NCBI RefSeq assembly: GCF_008806595.1 | Contig: NZ_VZRB01000034.1 | Location: 1 to 64,000 of the forward strand | Origin: Streptomyces luteolifulvus | GTDB lineage: Bacteria; Actinomycetota; Actinomycetes; Streptomycetales; Streptomycetaceae | DNA: 64,000 nt | Reading direction: 5' to 3' | Part shown: in pieces, positions 34,377-44,700 of the stretch | How positions within the stretch are numbered: the first letter of the stretch is position 1 | Layout of the letters: every line of letters begins with the position of its first letter | Notes under the pieces: generated by a model | What the model was told of the DNA's origin: nothing | What the model saw: only the letters and a program-made list of their open reading frames with translations | Database searches by the model: none | Translations under genes and position numbers: made by a program

Positions 34377-35033
34377 ATGACGCCGTACAACCACTCCCAT
34401 GAGGCCGATCTGCGCGAGATCGAGACGGCCCTGGAGCAGGCTTTGGACGTGGTGCGCAATGTTCCGCGCGAGAGCCTCACCGCGGCGGAGTGGCTCGAGG
34501 CATCGGCGAAGATCGGCAGCCTGCAGGCGCAGGCCCGTGAGGCGTCGGGGCGCATGCGGCAGGCGCTGTTGGGATCGGCTCGGACCGCGATTTTGGCCTA
34601 TCTGCGTGCGCACGCGGGCGAGCCGGTGCCTGCCGCGGCTCTCGAGGGCGTGGCGGGCATTCAGGCGTGGACCCGCCGAATCCGTGAGTTGCGGACTCCC
34701 TTCGGGTGGGATGTCGAAAGCGGTACCTGGTCCGCGCAGATGCAGAAGGACCAGTACCGCCTGGTGGCCGATCGTCTCGACGCGACGGCGGCCGATGACG
34801 ACCGTCTCGCCACGGCCATCAGTGGAAAGACCTCCAAAGAGCGGGTTTTGGAATACCTGTTGCACCTGAGTCCCTGGCCGGTGAGTCCGAAGCGACTGGA
34901 GAAGGTGGCGGGCACACCCACCTGGCGGCAGGACATTCAGGAGCTCATTGGCGAGGGCTGGCTCATTCGTTCGCACGAGGACGACCCCCAGCTCACCCCG
35001 GGGTTCTATCGCCTGGCGCGGCTTGAGGACTGA
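34377..35033 (+). CDS. Double winged-helix protein at the head of the defence island, 218 aa
   Basis: Residues ~1-65 are a long helical region (ADLREIETALEQALDVVRNV, SAKIGSLQAQAREASGRMRQ). Then come two similar winged-helix modules: ~70-135 (TAILAYLRAHAGEPVPAAAL, AWTRRIRELRTPFGWDVESG, YRLVADR) and ~150-218 (SKERVLEYLLHLSPWPVSPK, TWRQDIQELIGEGWLIRSHE, GFYRLARLED). The RRIRELR..FGW pattern occurs in DNA-binding domains of restriction enzymes and HNH nucleases, but no catalytic motif is visible here. It may sense or bind DNA for the downstream system, or regulate it. ATG 34377 with GAGGAG upstream. Confidence 0.75.
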   Translation: MTPYNHSHEADLREIETALEQALDVVRNVPRESLTAAEWLEASAKIGSLQAQAREASGRMRQALLGSARTAILAYLRAHAGEPVPAAALEGVAGIQAWTRRIRELRTPFGWDVESGTWSAQMQKDQYRLVADRLDATAADDDRLATAISGKTSKERVLEYLLHLSPWPVSPKRLEKVAGTPTWRQDIQELIGEGWLIRSHEDDPQLTPGFYRLARLED

Positions 35034-35197
35034 GCGGCGGACAACACCCTGAATGGGTCACGTGTTCTATTTCGTGGTTGTGGTGTTCATTCCGCTTCGA
35101 TTGATATGGGCGACCGTGCGTCCCTGAATGTCAGTGGCACCCCATATGGTGCACGGAGTGGGGAATTTGGGCGTCCGAACGAGGGAGAGGTGCGTTC
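35034..35197 (+). promoter_or_regulatory. Spacer with imperfect palindrome before the large helicase gene
   Basis: The 164-bp spacer contains CACCCCATATGGTG at about 35138-35151, an imperfect palindrome around CATATG, and TTGATATGGG at about 35100. A promoter is plausible, but no -35/-10 pair is clear. GAGAGG before GTG 35198 is the ribosome binding site. Confidence 0.3.
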
Positions 35198-38100
35198 GTG
35201 GTGGCCGAGAATGCTTCGGCGGAGGGGGAACACGGCTGGCGTGGGGCGGACAGCCCCGTGTCACAGGTCGTGTTCGAGCAGTCGGCTCGCTGCCTGCGGG
35301 CGTATGCGGAAAATCCGAGCCTCATCGAAGAGCACGCGAACATCGAGCGCTCGACGACGCAGGGCGGGTATGGGCGTCGGCAACTCTACGAGCTCGTGCA
35401 AAACGGGGCGGACGAGCTGCAGCAGGACCCGGGGGGCGGCATCCAGGTCGTGCTGGACCGCAGTGCGCTGTACTGCGCCAATCTGGGTACCGCCGTCACC
35501 CCCGAAGGCGTCGAGACGATCCTGGCCTCACACCTGTCGAGGAAGCGTGGCACGGAGATCGGTCGGTTCGGTCTGGGGTTCAAGTCCGTTCTGAGCGTTT
35601 CGGCTCGTCCGCAGTTCTTCAGTCGCAGTGGCTCCTTCGGCTGGGACGCGGACCGTGCCAGGGACGCGATCCGCGGCGGGGTGCCGGGCAGCGGCCCCAC
35701 ACCCGTGCTGCGCCTTGCCCATCTGCTGGATGCCGTCGCGGAGCAACAGGCCGATCCGGTCCTGGCGGAGCTGATGGCCTGGGCGACGACTGTGATCAAG
35801 CTGCCGCTGAGGCCGGGGCACGTGGATCGGTTGGGCAAGGACATCCGCGAGTTCCCCGCGAAGTTTGCGATCTTCTCCCCGCACGTGGGCGAGTTGATTC
35901 TCGAAGACCGGCGCGATCCGCACCACGTCGTGCGGCGGGAGATCTACATCAAGGAGCAGGGCGCGACGCGCACGCTCTTCACCGAGGAAGGGAATCAGGC
36001 CCAGACCTCGGAGTGGAGGGTGTTCGAGGCCGTCCACATTCCCACGACGCGGGCGAGGCGTGACGCCGGCGAGTACCACGATCGTTCCCACATCCCGCTC
36101 GCCTGGGCGGTCCCCACGAGTGGGCAGCAGGGAACGGGAGAATTCTGGGCCTTCTTTCCGACGACGTACGAGACGACGCTGCGCGGCGTACTCAATGCGC
36201 CGTGGAAGACCAATGAGGACCGGCAGAACCTGCTGAAGAACAACTCCTTCAACGAGGAACTCATGGAGGTCGCGGCCGGCCTGGTCGTCGACTCTCTTCC
36301 CGCGTTGTCGACGCCTCAGGATCCTGCTCGGCACCTCACACTGATCACGGCTCGAGGCCGCGAAGCGCGCAACTGGGCCGACGAGATGCTGACCACCCTG
36401 GTCTACAAGGTCGCGGCCACTCGGCCGTCGTTGCCCGATCAAAGTGGTGTGCTGCGCAAGCCCTCCGAGCTGAAACTGCACCCGGAACGCCTGGACAAGA
36501 AGTGGCTGCGCCAATGGGCGGAGTATCCGGGACGCCCGGTGGACTGGTGCCATCACTCGGTCGAGGAGACCACGCGGCGTTCGAGAGCGGAGATGATCCT
36601 CGAACGGGTGGGTCGGGGGCCGGCGACCGTCCGTTCCTGGCTGGAGGCGCTGGTGAGGGACGGCACGGCGGCGGCCTCGACCGTGGCCCTGTCCATCGTG
36701 GCCGACATGGTGCAGCGTCAGGACGCGCACGCCGATGACGCGCGTCAGGCGCGCATCCTGCGGACGGAATCCGGGGAGTTCGTGGCGCCGATCGCGGATA
36801 CCGTCTTTCGTCGCACGCCGTTGGACCTCGGCTCGGACGATCTGCGTTTCGTGGATGCCGCATTGGAGGCGGACCAGGACGCCGACTGGGCTTTGACGGT
36901 GCTCGGCATTCGAGAGGCGGATGCTCTCGGGCGTTTCGCCGCGCTGACGAAAAAGGGCTTCGGCGGCTACGAGGACGAAGACTGGGCGAGGTTTTGGCTG
37001 CTGGCGCGGGCGCCCGGAGCCGACCGGGCGGTCCGGCTCCTTGCCGAGCAGGGCGTGAACTCTCGCACCCTCAAGGTGAAGGCCCGCTCCGGTGGCTTTC
37101 TACCGTTGGGGTCGTGTCTGCTGCCCGGCCGCGTCGTGCAGCCCGGCAGCGAGGAGGACGCTGACATAGCCGTTGATCTTGTCTTCCACCAGGCCGACGT
37201 CGGCCTGCTGCAGGCCCTGGGGATGACCGAGGGGCCGAGGGTTTCGGTGGATCCCACCAGCGAATCCTGGTACGCCGAATATCGGGCGACGTCGATCAAG
37301 GCCTACTACAAGCAGCTGTCGGCCGGCCCTCACCAACCGCGTGAGCAGAGCATCATCGTGCACGGCCCCAGCCCCGCGGGCCCGTTGGAGCTCCTGCCCC
37401 GGCTCAGTCCCGCTGCTCGCGCACGATTTTTGCTGTCCATCCCCTCCGTGGGGCTGGAAGCGTCGTGGACCGTGAGCGGCAGGACGCGGGGCAGCGACCG
37501 TCCGCTCACCATCCAGTCCCCCCTGGTGTGGATGGCCCGGCGGCACGGTGTGCTGCCCACCTCTCAGGGCCTGCGCCCGGTGACCGAGTGCGTGGGGCCC
37601 GCCCTGTCGCCGCATCGCGATCTGCTGCCGGTGGCGGAGGCGGGCGCAGGTCTCGCCGCCGTACTGCGTCTTCCGGACGAGCTGGAGAAGATCAGCGGCG
37701 GGCTGTGGTGGACCATCCTGGAAGGCGTGTTGCACAGCGAGGACGACGCGCGCGTCGGTGGGCTGTACGCGCTGGCGGAGCCCGTCCTGTCGGCACCCCA
37801 GACCGTCAGATGTCGCATGCGTGAGGGATGGGCCTCTCTTCCCCCCGGCACCGTGGCCGCGGCCGCCGACCGTGAGCAGTACCAGCGGTTGATCGCACAC
37901 GACGTCCCTGCTGTACTCGCCCCCAGCGAGGAGGCCGCGGCCCGACTCGTGGCGGGGTGGGAGATGACCTCCTTCGTCGACGCGCTGGTCACCGAGCTGC
38001 GAGCCGCCCCCACCGGCACGCCCACCCCGGTGGAGGACGTCTTTCCCCAGCTGCGCTTTCTGCCGGGACGGCCGGTACAGGGCATCCGACTCGTTCGCTG

Positions 38101-39886
38101 CACCGAGTTGGACGAGCTGATCTCCACCCCCGCCGGGCAGAACGTGCAGCCTTTGGACATCGGCCGCGACGACGCGAGCATCTACTGGCGGGAGATCGAC
38201 GACGACTTCGCCCTGCTGCAGCGGCTCAGTCGACTGCTGTCGCTCGGGCTGAGCGACGAACGGTGCCGGCAGGTGTTGAAGCACCGCGAGGAGATCCGCA
38301 AGAGCAAGCAGGTCGTCGCCATCCGGCAGCAGAAGGACGACGCGGACCGGCTTCGGACCATGCTGCCCACCGAGACGCTGAGGGAGCGTCTGCCGCAAGG
38401 GCTTGTCGAGCATGTGGAAACGACGGAGGGCACGGTCGACGACCGCGCGGTCGCGGAGTTGGCGATCTCGGTGCACGGCCCGGGGACGCTGCGCGAATAC
38501 CGCGCGGAGCTCGAGGCGGCCGGCTTCGCCCTTCCCACCCAGATGGCCGGTGGCCATCAGGCCCGCACGTTCGTCTCCGATCTCGGCTTCTCGCACGAGT
38601 TCGCAGGGTTCGCCACACCGATGTTGGACCCCGTCCTGACGGTGGAGGGTCCGGTCGACTTCCCGCCTCTGCATCGCTATCAGGAGGAAATGGTCGGCCG
38701 CATGCGCGAAGTCCTTGTCAGCTCCCCTGCGCAGCGCGGCATGTTGAGTCTTCCCACCGGTGCCGGCAAGACCCGAGTGGCCGTGGAGGCACTGAAGGGA
38801 ACCCTTCGTGCCCTTCCCGCCGACCGGGAATCCCGCCCGGTGCTGTGGATCGCCCAGAGTGAAGAACTGTGTGAACAGGCCGTTCAGAGCTGGCATTTCG
38901 TGTGGAAGGCGACCGGCCCCGCCAAGCGTCTGACGATCAGTCGGCTGTGGAATCGCAACGAAGCCCACCCGGTGACGGACGGGTTCCACCTCGTGATCGC
39001 CACCGACGCCAAACTGGAGAAGGTGATCGAGACCGACGACTACGCCTGGCTGCGAGAGGCCCAAGCGGTGGTCGTCGACGAGGCACACACCTCGCTCAGT
39101 CCCCGCTACACGAAGGTGTTGGCGGCCTTGGGACTGACGCCGCACCGCACCCGCTGCCCGTTCGTCGGGCTCACGGCCACGCCCTTCCGCGGCACCAGCA
39201 CGGAGGAGACGGACCGCCTGGTGTCCCGATATGGCCACAACCGGCTGGACCATCACGCGGACGGGACGGAGATCCTGGGCGAGGATCCCTACCTCACCCT
39301 GCAAAACCTCAAGGTCCTGGCGCGGGTCAAGCACCGCCAACTCGAGGGCATGCGCATGGAACTCGACGCTGCGGAACGGGAGAACTTCGAACAACTGCGG
39401 CGACTGCCCAGCAGCGTCGAGGAGCGCATCGGACTGGACCACCAGCGCAACCAGACCCTGCTGGACACCATCACCGAGCTGCCCGCCGACTGGCCGGTGT
39501 TGTTGTTCGCCGCCTCGGTCAACCACGCCAGGCTGATGGCGGCCCTGCTCACCCGGGCCGGCGTACGCGCCGCCGCGATCTCCGGCGACACCGATATCGG
39601 CGTCCGACGTCACCTGATCGACCAGTTCCGCAAGCGCAAGATCCGGGTGCTGGCCAACTACGGGGTGCTGTCCCAGGGATTCGACGCACCGGCCACCCGC
39701 GCCGTCATCGTCGCCCGCCCCACCTACAGCCCCAACGTCTACCAGCAAATGATCGGGCGCGGCCTGCGCGGCGAGGCCAACGGCGGCAAGGACGAATGCC
39801 TCATCGTCAACGTGGCCGACAACATCGACCAGTACGGCGAGGAGCTGGCCTTCCGCCGATTCGAGTACCTGTGGAAGAACCCGTGA
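35198..39886 (+). CDS. GHKL (sacsin-like) ATPase fused to DEAH-box helicase, 1562 aa
   Basis: Residues ~25-330 carry a sacsin/Hsp90-type ATPase: N-box RRQLYELVQNGADELQ (E65, N69, D72), NLGTAV at 95-100 and the glycine loop GRFGLGFKSVLSV at 122-134. A long middle region without motif follows. Residues ~1150-1562 are a superfamily-2 helicase with LPTGAGKTRVAVEAL (about 1184), AVVVDEAHTSLSPRYTKVL (about 1290), GLTATPFRG, ANYGVLSQGFDAPATRAVIV and YQQMIGRGLRG. Both ATPase centres look intact. GHKL ATPases and SF2 helicases both occur in DNA-targeting defence systems, but this fusion is unusual. Its GTGA overlap with the UvrD-like gene puts it in the defence operon. Cytoplasmic. Confidence 0.9.
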   Translation: MVAENASAEGEHGWRGADSPVSQVVFEQSARCLRAYAENPSLIEEHANIERSTTQGGYGRRQLYELVQNGADELQQDPGGGIQVVLDRSALYCANLGTAVTPEGVETILASHLSRKRGTEIGRFGLGFKSVLSVSARPQFFSRSGSFGWDADRARDAIRGGVPGSGPTPVLRLAHLLDAVAEQQADPVLAELMAWATTVIKLPLRPGHVDRLGKDIREFPAKFAIFSPHVGELILEDRRDPHHVVRREIYIKEQGATRTLFTEEGNQAQTSEWRVFEAVHIPTTRARRDAGEYHDRSHIPLAWAVPTSGQQGTGEFWAFFPTTYETTLRGVLNAPWKTNEDRQNLLKNNSFNEELMEVAAGLVVDSLPALSTPQDPARHLTLITARGREARNWADEMLTTLVYKVAATRPSLPDQSGVLRKPSELKLHPERLDKKWLRQWAEYPGRPVDWCHHSVEETTRRSRAEMILERVGRGPATVRSWLEALVRDGTAAASTVALSIVADMVQRQDAHADDARQARILRTESGEFVAPIADTVFRRTPLDLGSDDLRFVDAALEADQDADWALTVLGIREADALGRFAALTKKGFGGYEDEDWARFWLLARAPGADRAVRLLAEQGVNSRTLKVKARSGGFLPLGSCLLPGRVVQPGSEEDADIAVDLVFHQADVGLLQALGMTEGPRVSVDPTSESWYAEYRATSIKAYYKQLSAGPHQPREQSIIVHGPSPAGPLELLPRLSPAARARFLLSIPSVGLEASWTVSGRTRGSDRPLTIQSPLVWMARRHGVLPTSQGLRPVTECVGPALSPHRDLLPVAEAGAGLAAVLRLPDELEKISGGLWWTILEGVLHSEDDARVGGLYALAEPVLSAPQTVRCRMREGWASLPPGTVAAAADREQYQRLIAHDVPAVLAPSEEAAARLVAGWEMTSFVDALVTELRAAPTGTPTPVEDVFPQLRFLPGRPVQGIRLVRCTELDELISTPAGQNVQPLDIGRDDASIYWREIDDDFALLQRLSRLLSLGLSDERCRQVLKHREEIRKSKQVVAIRQQKDDADRLRTMLPTETLRERLPQGLVEHVETTEGTVDDRAVAELAISVHGPGTLREYRAELEAAGFALPTQMAGGHQARTFVSDLGFSHEFAGFATPMLDPVLTVEGPVDFPPLHRYQEEMVGRMREVLVSSPAQRGMLSLPTGAGKTRVAVEALKGTLRALPADRESRPVLWIAQSEELCEQAVQSWHFVWKATGPAKRLTISRLWNRNEAHPVTDGFHLVIATDAKLEKVIETDDYAWLREAQAVVVDEAHTSLSPRYTKVLAALGLTPHRTRCPFVGLTATPFRGTSTEETDRLVSRYGHNRLDHHADGTEILGEDPYLTLQNLKVLARVKHRQLEGMRMELDAAERENFEQLRRLPSSVEERIGLDHQRNQTLLDTITELPADWPVLLFAASVNHARLMAALLTRAGVRAAAISGDTDIGVRRHLIDQFRKRKIRVLANYGVLSQGFDAPATRAVIVARPTYSPNVYQQMIGRGLRGEANGGKDECLIVNVADNIDQYGEELAFRRFEYLWKNP

Positions 39887-41748
39887 CCGACACCACCGCC
39901 CCCTCCTCCCCCGTCCTGAGCGATGAGCAGCGGCACGTGGTGGAGCAGGACGTCGACGCCCGCATGCTGGTGACCGCCGGCGCCGGCACGGGCAAGACGT
40001 TCTGCCTCGTGCGCCGTCTGGCCTTCCTGGTCGAGGAGGAAGACGTCAGCGCCGCGGACATCCTCGTGCTCAGCTACTCCCGCGCAGCAGTGCGGGAGGT
40101 TCGCGAGCGCCTGTCCCGAGCCGGCAGCGCAGCACAGCACGTGGACGTGCGAACCTTCGACTCCTACGCCACGCGAATTCTCTCCGAGGCGGACCCGGAC
40201 GGCTCGTGGCAGACGGCCGGATACGACGGGCGCATCGCCGCGGCCACGCACCTGCTGCGCACCGACGAGAACGCGGCGGGCTTCGTCGAAGACCTGCAAC
40301 ACCTGGTCGTCGACGAAGTTCAAGACCTCGTCGGTCACCGTGCCGAATTCGTCAAGGCGCTGCTGGAGCTCGCCGGCGGCGGTTTCACCCTGCTCGGCGA
40401 TCCGGCACAGGGAATCTACGGCTTCCTGCTGGAGGACCCGGTCCAACGCCGTCAGGGCGCAGCCACGCTGTATGCGTGGGTGCGTGAGCGGTTCGCCGAG
40501 GATCTGACGGATACGACCCTGTCGCACAATCGACGTGTCCGCGACAGCAGGGCCGGCGTGGCGCATGCACAGGGTGTGGCCCTGTCCCGTGCGGACGCCG
40601 ACTTCGCCGCCGTCCATCGAGACCTTCGCACCAGTCTGCTCGCCCCGGAGTGCCACCTGGGGGCCCTGGACGACGCATGGCCCGTCATCGCCGACCTCGC
40701 CACCGCGCCCACCGCCGTGCTGTGTCGAACAAACGGCCAAGCCCTGCGGCTGTCCGCCCATCTGCACGAGCGGGGCGTCGCACACCGTCTGCAACGGTCG
40801 GGGCTGGACCGCGTCGTGCCTGCCTGGGTGGCCGGTTTGTTCACCGCCTTCGACACCACCAGGCCCTCCAAAGAGGCGGTCCTGGCCCACCTGGAGGCCG
40901 CGCTCAAGCAGGCGCCGATCGCCGCGCAGCAGGCATGGACATTGATCAAGCGGATGGACGGCAACCGCGGCAATCGACTCTCCGTGGACCTCGGCGAGGT
41001 GGCGGCCCGCCTTGCCCAGGGTCGTGTCCCGGACGAACTGGTTGCGCCGGCCCCGGCCTTGCTGGTGGTGTCCACGATCCACCGTGCCAAGGGCCTGGAA
41101 TTCGACAACGTCATCGTCGTCGACCCCGGGCCCCCCTCCGGGGATCTTGCGGATGAGGCGGAGGAAACGCGGCTGCTGTATGTGGCGATGTCCCGCCCGC
41201 GTGACCTGCTGTTGCGGCTGGAGCTCCCCTCGGAGCTGACCAGGGGTGTGTACAAGAACCCGGAGATCGACCGGTGGGTCAAGCGTCATCCGGGTGCGCA
41301 ACACCAGTTCAAGGGGCGCCGTTACGGCATGGAGATCCGCGGTGACGACGTGCACGCCGAGGATCCCGCGGGCACCGTCGGATTCACCGCCCCCGCTCGC
41401 GCGGTGCAGCACCATCTCGCCTCGACCAGGCTGACGGCCGCTCCCGTCACCCTGGTGCGCAGCGACGAGCAGGACGCCGGCGCACACCAGCGCTACGTGG
41501 TCCACCACGACGGCGTCGCCATCGGTGTCACATCCCAGTCGTTCGCCTGGTCGCTGCAGAAGGAGATCGGCCGGCAACATGCCAGGCCCGACCGTGTCGA
41601 GGACCTGCGCATCGACTGCGTCGAGACGGTCGTCGGAAGCCAAGCGGCATCAATCAACAACGACATGGGGCCGTTCGGCGTGTGGCTTCGCCCTCGGCTT
41701 GTGGGAATGGGCAGGTTTGTGTGGCCCAAGAAGGGACAACCGGCATGA
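39883..41748 (+). CDS. UvrD/Rep-like superfamily-1 helicase, 621 aa
   Basis: Walker A GAGTGKT at residues 33-39, motif II VVDEVQDL at 142-149 (one-residue variant of DExQD), DPAQGIYGF (motif III), TIHRAKGLEFDNVIVV (motif V) and LLYVAMSRPRDLLL (motif VI, about 430). It is shorter than UvrD (about 720 aa), and the region after motif VI is specific. The GTG start overlaps the preceding stop and its stop overlaps the next start, so it is coupled to both neighbours. ATP-driven 3'-5' unwinding is expected; the role in defence is inferred from context. Confidence 0.92.
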   Translation: MTDTTAPSSPVLSDEQRHVVEQDVDARMLVTAGAGTGKTFCLVRRLAFLVEEEDVSAADILVLSYSRAAVREVRERLSRAGSAAQHVDVRTFDSYATRILSEADPDGSWQTAGYDGRIAAATHLLRTDENAAGFVEDLQHLVVDEVQDLVGHRAEFVKALLELAGGGFTLLGDPAQGIYGFLLEDPVQRRQGAATLYAWVRERFAEDLTDTTLSHNRRVRDSRAGVAHAQGVALSRADADFAAVHRDLRTSLLAPECHLGALDDAWPVIADLATAPTAVLCRTNGQALRLSAHLHERGVAHRLQRSGLDRVVPAWVAGLFTAFDTTRPSKEAVLAHLEAALKQAPIAAQQAWTLIKRMDGNRGNRLSVDLGEVAARLAQGRVPDELVAPAPALLVVSTIHRAKGLEFDNVIVVDPGPPSGDLADEAEETRLLYVAMSRPRDLLLRLELPSELTRGVYKNPEIDRWVKRHPGAQHQFKGRRYGMEIRGDDVHAEDPAGTVGFTAPARAVQHHLASTRLTAAPVTLVRSDEQDAGAHQRYVVHHDGVAIGVTSQSFAWSLQKEIGRQHARPDRVEDLRIDCVETVVGSQAASINNDMGPFGVWLRPRLVGMGRFVWPKKGQPA

Positions 41749-44700
41749 GGTTCGACCAGCACTACTCCTTCCGCGGCCAACTGGTCGACCAGTTGCAGGT
41801 GGACCTGGTCGGGCCCGCCGATCCGTTGTCGACCGAGCAGATCCACGACCGGCCGATCACCAAATACGCAGCCGGCATTCTGTTCCCGCAGGACGCGGTG
41901 GCCATCGAGGAGTCGTCCGCACTCGATGACGACATCGAGGGAGGGCGTCCCCTGCTGGACGCCGTGCCGGACCCGGCCGTGGCCATGGCGAACGTCCGCT
42001 ACCCCTCGTCCATGGGCATGACGTTCTCGGTGGACTCCGCGACCAGTTCGACGATCCACCTCACGGTGACGGCCGCGCGTTACGTGGCCGAATCCACCTC
42101 GGATGCGCCCGGCCGCCGTGCCACGGGTGGGTCGCGGGAGCTCTGGCGGCGCGTTCCCCTGTCCATCCCGCCGCAGGACATCGACGTCACCGAGCCGTCG
42201 CCGGAGGAACGGATTCGTCTGTCCGAGGGGCTGGAACTGTTCGTGCGGGTCCGCTCCCGGAATGCCCGCGGCGTCGTCTCGGTGACCGTCATCCTCATCA
42301 ACACCCACGGCTCTCGCGGCGGGAAACGGGACGAGTCGTCCTTCTTCCAGCCCCGCCTCGCCGTCCGGGGGACGGCGGGCACGGCGCCTTTCGTCGAGCG
42401 GCAGGCTCCCGGCATCGCGGACGGTGACGAGGAGCTCGCCTCGTACCGACTCCTGTATCGCCACAAGCCCTCCTTCGCCACCGGTCACGGTTGCGCCGTC
42501 CAGTGGCAGGGTCGCCCGGGCCCGGACGGCGAGGTGAGAGCCCATCACATCGAGACGACCTTCACCCCGACGTACGAGTTGTGGCTGTCCGACTCCAACA
42601 AGGCCATCGATCCCACCGACCTCGGCATGCTCCACCTGGCCTCCGCCCCCGCCCACGAGGTGATCGACTCGCTGCGGGCGCTCGTCGACGGCTACCGCGG
42701 CTGGGTCGGCGACCGGCGCAAGGAGGCGACGCACCTGGCCACCAAGGAGTTGCGTGCCACCGCCGACGAGCACCTGTCCTTGTGCGAGGAGGCCTGCGCC
42801 CGCATGGCCAGGGGCATCGACACGCTCGGCGATCCTTTGGTGATGGAGGCGTTCCAACTCGCCAATCGGGCCATGGCGATGCAGCGTGCCCGTACCGAGT
42901 GGCTCAGGAAACCGGCCGATGAACGCCCGGAAGAACCCGACGAACAGATCGGGATCTGGCGCCCCTTCCAGATCGCCTTCATCCTCCTCGGGCTGACCGG
43001 GATCGCGGACAAGTCCTCCCCGGAACGAGATCTCGCAGACGTTTTGTGGTTTCCCACCGGCGGCGGCAAGACCGAGGCGTATCTGGGACTGATCGCCTTC
43101 ACGGTCTTCTTGCGGCGGCTGCGCAGCCGCAGCGACGACGGCGGCGGTGTCACCGTCCTGATGCGCTATACGCTGCGCCTTTTGACGTCCCAGCAGTTCG
43201 AGCGGGCCGCATTGTTGATCTGCTGCATGGAGGAGCTGCGACTGCGGGATCGGGCCCGCCGCGGCAGCACGGAAATCTCCATCGGCATGTGGGTGGGCCA
43301 GGCATCCACTCCGAACGATTTGGAAGCCGCCCGGAAGTCTCTGCGCAAATGGGCGAGGAAGGACGAGGTCACCGAGAAGGACCCCGTGCAGCTGCGCAGC
43401 TGCCCGTGGTGCGGCTCGGCGTTGGACTATCGCAACTACAAGGTCGAAAAGGGGCGCTTGAACGTCGCGTGCGGCACCTCGGGCTGTGCGTTCGGCGCCG
43501 GCCTGCCGGTCCACGTGGTGGACGAGACGATCTACGCGGAGCGCCCCACACTGATCATTGCCACCGCGGACAAGTTCGCGAGCATCCCCTGGCGCCCGAA
43601 TGTCGCCGAACTGTTCAACCTGGGCCACCGCGAACCCGCTCCCGAACTCGTCATCCAGGACGAACTACACCTCATTTCGGGCCCCTTGGGGACGTTGGCG
43701 GGTTTGTACGAGAGCGCGGTGGATCTTGCCGCCGAACGACCGAAGATCGTCGCATCGACCGCGACGATCCGCCGGGCCGGCAGTCAGGGACAAGCCCTGT
43801 TCGACCGCACCGTCAAGCAATTCCCCCCGCCCGGGCTGGATGCGCGGGATTCGTACTTCGCCATCGAGGCCCCGCCCGCGGAAAAGGCCAGCAGAACGTA
43901 TGTGGGACTGATGGCCCCGGCCACCAGCCAGACCAGCCTCCTGGTGCGCGCCTACGCCGCCCTGCTGCACCATGCGCAGTCGCTCGAGGGCACCAGCGAC
44001 GTGCGTGACGCCTACTGGACCCTGCTCGGCTACTTCAACAGCCTGCGCCTGCTCGCCGGTGCCAAGCTGCAGGTGCACGACGACGTGGAGGACCGTCTCC
44101 ATCTGCTCGCCAAAACCCTCGGCGGCGAACAGCGCAGGATCTCCTGGGACATCGAGCTGACCAGCCGTGAGCCGTCCAGCGCCATTCCCCGTCACCTCCA
44201 GGACATGGCCAAGTCGCTGCCCGAGGCGATCGACGTCATCCTCGCCACCAATATGGTCTCCGTGGGCGTCGACGTCGACCGGCTCGGGCTCATGGTCGTC
44301 ATGGGGCAGCCCCAGTCGACGTCGGAGTACATCCAGGCCACCAGCCGCGTGGGCCGCAAATGGCCCGGCCTGGTGGTCACCCTCTTCAACGCGGCCCGTT
44401 CGCGCGACCGCTCCCACTACGAGAACTTCACCACCTACCACTCTGCGCTGTACCGGCAGGTGGAGGCCACCAGCGTCACCCCGTTCTCGGTGCGGGCGCG
44501 GGATCGCGGCCTGCACGCAGTGGTCGTCGGGCTGGCCCGCCTCCTGGTGCCCACGGCCCGCGCCAACGACGCCGCGGCCCACATCGAATCCTTCAAACCG
44601 GAACTGTTGGAACAGTGCCACAAGGTACTGGAGAGAGTGAGGTCCGTGGCGGGCGAGAACGAGTACCGAGCGGCTTGCCGGCAGGTGGACGAGATCATCG

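Noticed and set aside
37100..39748. 882-codon minus-strand frame opposite the GHKL-helicase gene
   Set aside because: Composition is typical of antisense frames in high-GC DNA (His, Gln, Arg, Gly), while the plus strand carries clear helicase motifs.
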